Assembly (NCBI GenBank): GCA_012514125.1
Contig: JAAZAW010000145.1
Coordinates: 1-11,115 of the forward strand
Direction of reading: 5' to 3'
DNA from: Phycisphaerae bacterium
Lineage (GTDB): Bacteria; Planctomycetota; Phycisphaerae; JAAYCJ01
DNA length: 11,115 nucleotides
The position numbers were made by a program, and so were the translations under genes. The notes under the pieces are model-generated. The model was not told where the DNA came from and did no database searches. It was given only the letters and a program-made list of their open reading frames with translations. Of the stretch, positions 1 to 6,313 are shown one piece after another (the first letter of the stretch is position 1; the number at the start of each line of letters is the position of its first letter).

Positions 1-223
1 TGATAATCGCACAGTCCAGACCAACCATATCGATTCGACCCGTAACCATATCCGACCACCAGGCGTCTTTAATATTGCGTTTGAGTTCGACGCCCAACGG
101 ACCGTAATCCCAGAAACCGTTCAATCCGCCGTATATTTCGCTGCCGGGAAAAATAAACCCGCGGCGTTTACACATGCTGACCAGCTTTTCCATCAATTCA
201 TTTGTCATCTGTTTCTTGGCCAT
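1..223 (-). CDS. glyS: Glycyl-tRNA synthetase, dimeric (class II, GlyQS-type), N-terminal part only
   Basis: The first 74 codons are present and the gene runs off the left edge. The enzyme charges tRNA-Gly with glycine in the cytoplasm. The start of the translation is unmistakable for the single-chain alpha2 form of the family: residues about 12-44 carry the signatures KLVSMCKRRGFIFPGSEIYG and GFWDYGPLGVELKRN, which belong to the class II catalytic core (motif 1 region). This rules out the separate alpha/beta form. The ATG at 221-223 is preceded by GGAG about 6 nt upstream, a good ribosome binding site. A promoter lies just upstream at 256-284, so the gene is probably transcribed on its own rather than only from the gene upstream. 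Nothing can be said about the C-terminal anticodon-binding domain, which lies outside the window. Confidence 0.95.
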   Translation of the reverse strand, partial: MAKKQMTNELMEKLVSMCKRRGFIFPGSEIYGGLNGFWDYGPLGVELKRNIKDAWWSDMVTGRIDMVGLDCAII

Positions 224-255
224 ATTCTGCTCCGCAAAAAATAAAACATTATCAT

Positions 256-284
256 GTCATAACCGCCTCATCGAATACAGTCAA
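256..284 (-). promoter_or_regulatory. Probable sigma70-type promoter of glyS
   Basis: Read on the minus strand, TTGACT (279-284) is followed after exactly 17 bp by TATGAC (256-261). Transcription would start near 249 and give a leader of about 26 nt before the glyS ATG. The -35 box sits in the context TGCTTGAC, shared with two other promoters in this window. The rest of the 224-470 gap between glyS and the isochorismatase-like gene shows only a short pyrimidine-rich repeat (401-415) and no gene. Confidence 0.7.
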
Positions 285-470
285 GCATTAATGCCCCGTA
301 GAAACAGAAATGGTGCCTGCCCGCAGATCCTGCCGAACTCTTCCCACCCCTATCATCTTTCTTCTTCGTGGCGTCCCCGGCGTCGTAGCGGTTCCCTCTC
401 TTCCAACTTCCAACTAAAAACAAACCACCCGTCAGGTAAATGGAGTCTTCCGGCGAGGATTTCTCCAAGA

Positions 471-1184
471 TCATTCCGTCTCGGCATTGATTTCGACGTG
501 TGGAATGGGAAGGTTGCATGGTTCTGCCGGCAGAACATCGTCGGTCTTTAGCAAAATCGCCCCTTTGGCTTCAAGCTGACGAATCGCCAGTTCCGCCGCT
601 TCGTCATCCCAGGTACCGCAGGCATCGACGACAATGATGGGATTTTTTCCCCGGCTCAGCAAGCCCAGCCCAAGATGCTTGATCGCCCGTTCCGTCCCGA
701 CACCAAAAATTAAAAATCGTTTCGCCTGAAGTCGCGAAAAAAGCCGATCCGCTTTCGGATTGGTGAAAACATCATTGGTCTTTTTGTGAATAACGATCTG
801 CAAATAATTATCCAGCAAATTATCCGGTAGCGACATCCCCGAATCATGTTCGAGCACCAGACGCTTGGGCAAAAGAGTAAACGGAATTTTCTGCTGCCCC
901 GCCGTGCCCTCGATACAGTTAAACAACGGCGAACGAATGGTTTCACTTCCCCGCGGACGATGAACATCGACCGGCGAAATCACGGGCAACCGATACGATT
1001 TCGCCCAATCCATCAACATGCGGGCACGTTCCAGGATTTCCTTTTGTGACTTTACTGGTAAAATCCCGTCGCTGGTCAAAAAATCCCGCTGCGTATTGAC
1101 ATCGACAACAACGCACTCGTAAATCGGTTGCTTCTGGTCGAATACCATTGCGAGATCAGATTTTCGTATCCGCCGTCGAGGCAT
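471..1184 (-). CDS. Isochorismatase/nicotinamidase-fold (cysteine hydrolase family) protein, apparently lacking the catalytic Cys
   Basis: A 237-residue protein of the isochorismatase-like cysteine hydrolase fold. Active members use an Asp-Lys-Cys triad to hydrolyse amides or related bonds. The N-terminal Asp motif is present (VVVDVNTQRDF, residues 26-35, catalytic Asp28). The Lys region is also present (VIHKKTNDVFTNP, Lys134 or Lys135). The third block normally reads G-x-x-T-x-x-C-V, but here it reads GVGTERAI (161-168), so the nucleophile position is Ala167. The protein is therefore probably not a classical hydrolase; it may be a binding or regulatory homologue. No signal peptide or membrane segment is seen. 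The start at 1184 has only a weak purine-rich AAAGAAAG upstream. Met13 (1148) is an alternative start but would cut little of the fold. The gene lies on the same strand as glyS, 247 bp upstream of it. The substrate, if any, is unknown. Confidence 0.8.
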   Translation of the reverse strand: MPRRRIRKSDLAMVFDQKQPIYECVVVDVNTQRDFLTSDGILPVKSQKEILERARMLMDWAKSYRLPVISPVDVHRPRGSETIRSPLFNCIEGTAGQQKIPFTLLPKRLVLEHDSGMSLPDNLLDNYLQIVIHKKTNDVFTNPKADRLFSRLQAKRFLIFGVGTERAIKHLGLGLLSRGKNPIIVVDACGTWDDEAAELAIRQLEAKGAILLKTDDVLPAEPCNLPIPHVEINAETE

Positions 1185-1581
1185 ATTGATCTTTCTTTAA
1201 AAAACTCCGGTATTGATATACCTGAATTTTGCCCTGCGGTTTACGACACCATGTCCTTTTGATTGATTTGATCGCATTTCTCACCAAACGATTATCGGTA
1301 ATGATGTCAAATCATACCCTTCAAACATACAAAGGCAAGTGAACCTGGACTAATTTTATGTTCACCCTTTCCAAGTAATTTATGCTTTATATTTTTCGAC
1401 CTGAACTAATGACAACTTTAGATCGTTTTAACTCAAACTGAAAAGAATATGACTTTTATAATCCGCCGGATGAGAAAATCGTGATGATCTACTGTTAGAA
1501 TTCCATACGCCATGATGGTTTACAACGTTATTGTAATACTTTTCTAAGAAAGGGAAAGCAAAATATTTTATTTCACCATGC
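1185..1581. other. Non-coding stretch without a recognisable gene
   Basis: AT-rich spacer between the start of the isochorismatase-like gene and the tRNA promoter. No convincing reading frame is found on either strand. It contains a bulged inverted repeat (1331-1370) and two copies of ACCTGRACTAAT (1343-1354 and 1399-1410). The promoter of the minus-strand gene should lie near 1200-1280, but I found no convincing -35/-10 pair there. Confidence 0.6.
1331..1370. repeat. Imperfect inverted repeat (bulged stem-loop)
   Basis: AAAGG (1331-1335), a 3-nt bulge, then GTGAAC (1339-1344) can pair with GTTCAC (1360-1365) followed by CCTTT (1366-1370). This gives 11 base pairs around a 15-nt loop. There is no T-tract on either side, so it does not look like an intrinsic terminator. 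The GTGAAC/GTTCAC arms could be a protein-binding palindrome, but this is only inference. Confidence 0.4.
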
Positions 1582-1610
1582 TTGACAAAACCCTACGTTC
1601 GCGGTAGGCT
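1582..1610 (+). promoter_or_regulatory. Probable sigma70-type promoter upstream of tRNA-Pro
   Basis: A perfect -35 TTGACA (1582-1587) and a -10-like TAGGCT (1605-1610) are separated by 17 bp. The context TGCTTGAC matches the glyS and SGNH-hydrolase promoters. The spacer contains a small inverted repeat, CCTAC (1592-1596) and GTAGG (1604-1608), which runs into the -10 box. Transcription would start near 1617, about 70 nt before the mature tRNA. Confidence 0.65.
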
Positions 1611-1640
1611 TTGTGCAGAGTTTTGTAAATGGGCTTCCCC

Positions 1641-1664
1641 TTTGCCGGAATTCCTACCGGCAAA
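1641..1664 (+). other. Perfect 8-bp stem-loop in the tRNA-Pro precursor leader
   Basis: TTTGCCGG (1641-1648) and CCGGCAAA (1657-1664) are perfectly complementary around an 8-nt loop. The hairpin lies between the promoter and the mature 5' end of the tRNA. It is not followed by a T-run, so a terminator role is unlikely; a processing or stability element of the precursor is possible. Confidence 0.5.
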
Positions 1665-1686
1665 TATCGTCCGATAACAAAAAACT

Positions 1687-1761
1687 CGGGGCGTAGCGCA
1701 GTTTGGCTAGCGTGTCAGCATGGGGTGCTGAAGGTCGGAGGTTCAAATCCTCTCGCCCCGA
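1687..1761 (+). tRNA. tRNA-Pro (anticodon GGG)
   Basis: A complete cloverleaf can be drawn. The acceptor stem is CGGGGCG (1687-1693) paired with CGCCCCG (1754-1760), with discriminator A at 1761. A D arm begins GCGCAGTTTGGCTA. The anticodon stem TCAGC/GCTGA encloses the 7-nt loop ATGGGGT, which places GGG at positions 34-36. The variable loop has five bases, and the T arm GGAGG-TTCAAAT-CCTCT has one G-T wobble. The anticodon reads CCC and CCU codons. CCA is not encoded (the next bases are TTT), so it must be added by the nucleotidyltransferase. A small hairpin (CTGTT/AACAG, 1765-1779) follows without a T-tract and is a doubtful terminator. The next gene begins only 40 bp downstream and may be co-transcribed. 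Confidence 0.96.
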
Positions 1762-1801
1762 TTTCTGTTTTATCAACAGCAACTCATAATTATACACTAG
1801 A

Positions 1802-2407
1802 ATGATAAACAACATCACTAACGAAACATCAAAGAAATTTGTGGTGGCGATCATGAGTCGCGATCGAATCGGCATCGTTCGCGATGTGACTGCTGCGCTG
1901 GAACCATTCCACGCAAATATCGAACGCGTCAGCCAAACCGTTGTCATGAACTACTTTACGTTGACGTTCATCGTCAGTTTCCCTCAGGAATATCCCACCG
2001 AAAAAATAAAAAACCTGCTCAAATCCGCAGGAAATCCTGGTGAATTTGAAATCGGCGTCAAAGCCTATGAACCCGCCGCTGAACATGAAACCATCGTTGC
2101 CGACGCCGATTGTTTCGTCCTCACCGTCACCGGAAAAGACCGCGCCGGAATCATCAACACCATCGTCACCTACCTGTCCGGCAAGGGAATCAACATCATC
2201 GATCTGTACGCCTACAAACCCGATACCGAAACGTTTATCCTCATTTCGCAGTTATCCGTTCCCCGCCGGATGAATGCCGCCCAGATTCAGCTCGATATTG
2301 AAGCCTTAAGCCGAAAGGCAGGTTTGGCCGCAACGCTTCAACACGAAAATATCTTCAAAGCCACCAATGAAATTACCGCACCAGCCAACTTTTCCGACAG
2401 AGGATAA
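1802..2407 (+). CDS. Tandem ACT domain protein (GcvR-like architecture), partner of UPF0210
   Basis: A 201-residue cytoplasmic protein made of two ACT domains. The first spans residues about 12-88, with the ligand-loop motif SRDRIGIV (19-26). The second spans about 104-180, with the matching GKDRAGII (111-118) followed by LSGKGINIIDLYAY. ACT domains bind small ligands, usually amino acids, and regulate partner proteins. This double arrangement resembles the glycine-cleavage regulator GcvR. The gene ends 3 bp before the UPF0210 gene, and the ACT plus UPF0210 pairing is widely conserved, so the two products probably act together. The usual partner is a single ACT domain of about 90 residues, so the doubled form is worth noting. 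No Shine-Dalgarno sequence precedes the ATG at 1802. A TATACA element at 1791-1796 sits so close that a leaderless transcript is possible, as is read-through from the tRNA. The ligand is unknown. Confidence 0.88.
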   Translation: MINNITNETSKKFVVAIMSRDRIGIVRDVTAALEPFHANIERVSQTVVMNYFTLTFIVSFPQEYPTEKIKNLLKSAGNPGEFEIGVKAYEPAAEHETIVADADCFVLTVTGKDRAGIINTIVTYLSGKGINIIDLYAYKPDTETFILISQLSVPRRMNAAQIQLDIEALSRKAGLAATLQHENIFKATNEITAPANFSDRG

Positions 2408-2410
2408 CCC

Positions 2411-3784
2411 ATGCTTCGAAGTGACGACATCCTTTCTACCGTTCGTATGCTCCGTGAAGAACAACTCGATGTCCGCACAGTCACACTTGGAATTAATCTC
2501 CAGGAATGTGCTTCATACGATGTTGATCATCTGTGCCGGAAAATCCACACCAAAATTCTCGCCAAAGCGGCTCAACTGGTGGCCGTCTGCGACGATATTT
2601 CCCAAAAATATGGTATTCCCATCGTCAATAAACGCCTCGCCATCAGCCCGGTCACCTGGCTGCTGGAAGGCCAGAATGAAGCCGCCTTTTTGCAGGTGGC
2701 CAGGCAATTGGACAGCACGGTAAAGGCTGTGGGGGTCGATCTGCTGGGCGGCTTTACGGCGTTGGTTCAAAAAGGCATGACCAGCGGCGAACGTGTGTAT
2801 TTCAACGTTTTGCCTGAAGTCCTTGCGGAAACCCAGCGGATTTGCGCCTCGGTCAACGCCGCTTCTTCGCGCACCGGCATCAATGTCGATGCGATTCTCC
2901 TTGTATCCCAAGCCATTAAACGAGCCGCTGAACTGACGGCGGGCAACGACGGCTTTGCTGCCGCCAAGCTGGTTGTTTTTTCGAACATTCCCGAAGATAA
3001 CCCGTTCATGGCGGGCGGTTTTCTGGGACCGGGTGAACCGGAGAGCGTGATCAATATCGGGGTATCGGGGCCGGGAGTAATCAAACGCCGGCTCCAGCAG
3101 ATGCTCCACTCGCATCCGGGCGCCAATCTCGGTCAGATCGCCGAGCAAATCAAGGAAACCGCGTTTCGTATTACACGAGTCGGCGAATTGATCGGCCGCG
3201 AGGTGGCAAGTCGGTTGAAGGTCGAATTCGGGATCGTCGATCTGTCACTGGCACCGACGCCGCGAATGGGCGATTCGGTAGGCGAAATTCTGCAGGTCAT
3301 GGGTCTGGAACATATAGGAAGCGCCGGAACGACAGCAGCCATCGCCCTTCTCACCGATGCCGTCAAAAAAGGCGGACTTTTCGCTTCCAGCAGTGTCGGC
3401 GGACTCTCGGGCGCTTTCGTGCCTGTGGCTGAAGATGCGGCCCTGGCCCATGCGGTGGCCAATAAGACCTTGGGGATTGAAAAGCTCGAAGCTATCACCA
3501 GTATCTGTTCCGTCGGATTGGATATGGTCCCCATTCCCGGTGATACCACAGTCGAAACCCTCGCGAGCCTGATTTGCGACGAATTGGCCATCGGTGTCAT
3601 CAACGGTAAAACAACGGCTGCCCGTATTATCCCCATTCCCGGCAAAAAAGCGGGCGAAATGGCAAGATGGGGAGGTTTGTTCGGAGAAAGTCCGATCCTG
3701 GATGTACAGAACCTTCGCCCCAATCAAACGCTCATCACCCGTGGCGGAAGAATCCCCGCGCCGGTGCATAGTTTCAGAAACTAA
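2411..3784 (+). CDS. UPF0210 (DUF711, PFL-like fold) family protein
   Basis: A 457-residue protein, close to the usual 445-455 residues of the family. Characteristic conserved blocks include GGFLGPGEPESVINIGVSGP (about 202-221), DLSLAPTPRMGDSVGEIL (about 277-294), a Ser/Gly-rich ASSSVGGLSGAF (about 322-333), and a C-terminal IPIPGKKAGEMARWGG (about 409-424). Members have a pyruvate-formate-lyase-like fold, but their reaction is unknown and there is no clear PFL glycyl-radical motif. I would not assign an enzyme activity. AGAGG lies 7 nt before the ATG and overlaps the end of the upstream ACT gene, which indicates coupled translation. The product is a soluble cytoplasmic protein without a signal sequence. 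The ACT partner suggests regulation by a small metabolite. Confidence 0.93.
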   Translation: MLRSDDILSTVRMLREEQLDVRTVTLGINLQECASYDVDHLCRKIHTKILAKAAQLVAVCDDISQKYGIPIVNKRLAISPVTWLLEGQNEAAFLQVARQLDSTVKAVGVDLLGGFTALVQKGMTSGERVYFNVLPEVLAETQRICASVNAASSRTGINVDAILLVSQAIKRAAELTAGNDGFAAAKLVVFSNIPEDNPFMAGGFLGPGEPESVINIGVSGPGVIKRRLQQMLHSHPGANLGQIAEQIKETAFRITRVGELIGREVASRLKVEFGIVDLSLAPTPRMGDSVGEILQVMGLEHIGSAGTTAAIALLTDAVKKGGLFASSSVGGLSGAFVPVAEDAALAHAVANKTLGIEKLEAITSICSVGLDMVPIPGDTTVETLASLICDELAIGVINGKTTAARIIPIPGKKAGEMARWGGLFGESPILDVQNLRPNQTLITRGGRIPAPVHSFRN

Positions 3785-4134
3785 TCTTCCCGACAGGAAA
3801 TTTTTGCAAAAAACCTTATAGAATTCCCTCTTTTGCAGAGTAATCCCTGCCCATCATCTTCATCTTCCATGTTTTATCTTTCAACTTCCAACTTCTTAAT
3901 TTTTCAGAAATTTTTTCTTTCAACAAAATCATCGACTACAGAAAAGAAATGATAATGCCATCCGAAAATAATCCTTCATCTTCTTATATTTCAAATCTTT
4001 ACAGTATTTTGCATCTCGTTTCATTCATAATATTTTCTTATTTTATTTATTAGGAGTTTAAGTTGGTCTTATTTATACAATGACGATATAGTATGTCTGA
4101 AGTAACAGGAAGTGTCCTTAACGACAGGTGAAAT
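3785..4134. other. Intergenic region between UPF0210 and the glutamate synthase operon
   Basis: 350 bp, very AT-rich, with no gene. Right after the UPF0210 stop, a weak 4-bp hairpin (TTCC 3787-3790, GGAA 3796-3799) is followed by ATTTTT and might be a poor terminator. A pyrimidine-rich tract (3857-3895) holds a TTCAACTTCCAACTTC run resembling the one at 401-415. The right end carries the candidate glt promoter (4063-4092). Confidence 0.6.
4063..4092 (+). promoter_or_regulatory. Candidate promoter of the glutamate synthase operon
   Basis: TTGGTC (4063-4068) and TATAGT (4087-4092) are spaced 18 bp apart. The -10 box matches the consensus at five of six bases, while the -35 box matches at only three. 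The predicted start near 4099 gives a leader of about 36 nt containing AGGTG 4 nt before the ATG at 4135. No clear sigma54 or regulator site was recognised, so nitrogen control cannot be read from the sequence. Confidence 0.4.
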
Positions 4135-5733
4135 ATGCAAGAAACGATAAACACAACAGTACTGAGCGAACGAGACTACTTCGAGGAACCCGATCGGCAG
4201 GGTCTGGGAATTCGCAGCTTGAAGAAAGGCCAATATTTTTTCAGCCTGCCTCAATATTGTGTCGAGCGTAACGACGCGAACTGTATCCGATGTCTGGTTT
4301 GTGTGCGGCAATGCACGTGGGATTCGACTTATTACGACCCGGACCGGAATGTGGTTTATAATCGCCACGAAAATTGCGTGAATTGCCGGCGATGCGAGGC
4401 GATGTGCCCTACCCAATGTATCCAGATCAAAAAATGGGGTTCGGGATTCCGTGAGAATTACCATTGGAACCCTAAGCAAATGATCAGCGTATCCAAACAG
4501 GCGGACACCGGCGGCGTGTTGCTGACAGGCTGCGGGAACGATTTACATTATGAAACCTATTTTGACCGGATGGTCATCGATGCCTCGCAGGTGACGAATC
4601 CTTCCATCGATCCGCTGCGTGAGCCGATGGAACTCCGGACGTTTATCGGCAGAAAACCCGAAAAATTCGATCCGGAGAAGGCTTCAAGCATCTCCACTCA
4701 AGATTGTCCGAATTACGTCTGTGAAATTCCGCTGATTTTCGCCCCGATGAGTTTCGGGTCGATCAGTTATAACTTTCAGGAAGGGTTGGCACGTGCGGCG
4801 AGTGAAATGGGCACGTATTTCAATACGGGCGAAGGCGGGCTTCATCCGAATTTTCATCAATACTCCAAACGGGCGATCGTTCAGGTGGCATCGGGGCGTT
4901 TTGGTGTATCGTCGAGCTATCTCAAGAACAGTGCCGCGGTAGAAATCAAGTGTGGCCAAGGGGCCAAACCCGGAATCGGCGGACATCTGCCCGGCGAGAA
5001 AGTGACGGGAGAAATTTCCCGCACACGTATGATCCCCGAAGGTTCCGACGCCATCAGCCCCGCGCCGCAACACGATATTTATAGTATCGAAGACCTGCGT
5101 TTGCTGATTTATGCCCTTAAGGAAGCGACGGAATACACCGTGCCGATCTCCGTAAAAATTGCAGCGGTTCACAACGTCGCCGCCATCGCCAGCGGCATTA
5201 TCCGGGCGGGAGCGGACATCGTGGTGCTTGATGGGTTTCGAGGCGGAACGGGCGCGGCTCCGACCGTAATTCGCGACCATGTGGGTATTCCGGTAGAAGT
5301 GGCGATTGCCCAGGTCGATCAGCGTTTGAGAGAGGAAGGCATTCGTCATCAGGGATCGATCATCGCGGCGGGCGGTATTCGAAGTTCCGCCGACGTTGTC
5401 AAAGCCATCGCGCTGGGCGCCGACGCCTGCTACGTCGGAACCGCCGCCCTGATTGCGGTGGGCTGCACACTCTGCCAGCAGTGCCATCGCGGTAAATGCG
5501 CTTGGGGCATTACGACGAATCGCGCGGATTTACTGCCGCGATTGCCCTCGGACGTCGCGGCGGAACGACTCAAAAATCTGCTTTGTGCCTGGTCGCATGA
5601 AATCAAGGAGATGCTCGGATTGATGGGACTTAACTCCATCGAATCGCTCCGAGGAAACCGCCTCAAGCTTCGCGGCGTGGGCATGAACTCGGAAGAACTC
5701 AACGTGCTCGGCATCAAGCAGGCGGGTGTTTAA
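4135..5733 (+). CDS. gltB: Glutamate synthase FMN/Fe-S core subunit (GltB2-like, archaeal type)
   Basis: A 532-residue protein that makes glutamate from 2-oxoglutarate and ammonia channelled from the amidotransferase subunit. The N-terminus has two [4Fe-4S] ferredoxin motifs, with Cys50/53/56/60 and Cys81/84/87/91. From about residue 195 comes the FMN-binding TIM-barrel synthase domain, with PMSFGSIS (204-211), TGEGG (231-235), IKCGQGAKPGIGGHLPG (271-287) and DGFRGGTGAAP (366-376). The [3Fe-4S] ligands of glutamate synthases follow as C-x5-C-x4-C (Cys444/450/455). The ferredoxin-domain plus synthase fusion is the form found in archaea and anaerobic bacteria, in contrast to the roughly 1500-residue GltB of proteobacteria. 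It is the first gene of a five-gene operon whose other products supply the remaining domains. AGGTG lies 4 nt before the start. The symbol is used in the broad sense of a gltB domain gene. Confidence 0.95.
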   Translation: MQETINTTVLSERDYFEEPDRQGLGIRSLKKGQYFFSLPQYCVERNDANCIRCLVCVRQCTWDSTYYDPDRNVVYNRHENCVNCRRCEAMCPTQCIQIKKWGSGFRENYHWNPKQMISVSKQADTGGVLLTGCGNDLHYETYFDRMVIDASQVTNPSIDPLREPMELRTFIGRKPEKFDPEKASSISTQDCPNYVCEIPLIFAPMSFGSISYNFQEGLARAASEMGTYFNTGEGGLHPNFHQYSKRAIVQVASGRFGVSSSYLKNSAAVEIKCGQGAKPGIGGHLPGEKVTGEISRTRMIPEGSDAISPAPQHDIYSIEDLRLLIYALKEATEYTVPISVKIAAVHNVAAIASGIIRAGADIVVLDGFRGGTGAAPTVIRDHVGIPVEVAIAQVDQRLREEGIRHQGSIIAAGGIRSSADVVKAIALGADACYVGTAALIAVGCTLCQQCHRGKCAWGITTNRADLLPRLPSDVAAERLKNLLCAWSHEIKEMLGLMGLNSIESLRGNRLKLRGVGMNSEELNVLGIKQAGV

Positions 5734-5752
5734 CACAGGAGGTTAAAACATT

Positions 5753-6313
5753 ATGAAAGTAGTTTATCCGGTTCCCAATCGATGCATCAATTGTCATTTG
5801 TGCGAAGTGGCGTGCATCACCGAACATTCAAAATCAAAGAATCCCATCGGAGCCTATTCGATTGAAGGATTGTGTTTTAACTGGGAATGGACGAAGAAAT
5901 ATGCCGATCCTGCCGAGGCGAAGGCGGCAGCCCGTTCGGTGTCCAGTGCCCGATGCAAAGTATCGATCGACAACGCGAACTTTGCTTCGTCGATGTGCCG
6001 GCATTGTGAAATTCCGGACTGCATGTTGGCGTGCAAAAATGGCGCACTTTACAAGGATTCGAGCGGCAGGACACTGGTGGACGAAGAAAAATGCGTCGGC
6101 TGCTGGATGTGCGTGATGGCGTGCCGGTTCGGCGTGATTACTCGAAACGTGGAAAGACAGAATGTTCCCGACGTACCGAGCAATGGGATTAATCATCACT
6201 GCGATCTTTGCCCGAATCGAAGCACGCCCGCATGCGTGGCGGTCTGTCCGACACAGGCGCTGGTTTATGAAGATCGTTTACGAGAGCATGATGAGATGGA
6301 GACACCAAAATGA
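5753..6313 (+). CDS. Four-cluster [4Fe-4S] ferredoxin subunit (HycB/CooF/DmsB-like)
   Basis: A 186-residue iron-sulfur protein with sixteen cysteines in four sets: Cys11/14/17/21, Cys82/85/90/94, Cys114/117/120/124 and Cys150/153/161/165. The C-x2-C-x4-C-x3-C and C-x2-C-x7-C-x3-C sets are typical of electron-transfer subunits such as HycB, CooF and DmsB. No Tat or Sec signal is present, so it works in the cytoplasm. A strong ribosome binding site AGGAGG (5737-5742) precedes the start. The stop overlaps the next start (ATGA), so it is translationally coupled to the FAD oxidoreductase. In this operon it most likely passes electrons between the FAD protein, or a free ferredoxin, and the Fe-S/FMN glutamate synthase core. 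That role is inferred from context. Confidence 0.9.
   Translation: MKVVYPVPNRCINCHLCEVACITEHSKSKNPIGAYSIEGLCFNWEWTKKYADPAEAKAAARSVSSARCKVSIDNANFASSMCRHCEIPDCMLACKNGALYKDSSGRTLVDEEKCVGCWMCVMACRFGVITRNVERQNVPDVPSNGINHHCDLCPNRSTPACVAVCPTQALVYEDRLREHDEMETPK

Noticed and set aside
1641..1664. Leader hairpin as an intrinsic terminator of an upstream transcript
   Set aside because: It has a strong stem but no following T-run, and no plus-strand gene lies upstream of it in the window.
2513..3723. Several minus-strand open frames opposite the UPF0210 gene
   Set aside because: They overlap one another and the conserved plus-strand gene, and their translations have no family features.
4684..5487. Minus-strand open frame of 267 codons within the glutamate synthase core
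   Set aside because: Antisense shadow of a gene with strong conserved motifs; no ribosome binding site or recognisable domain.
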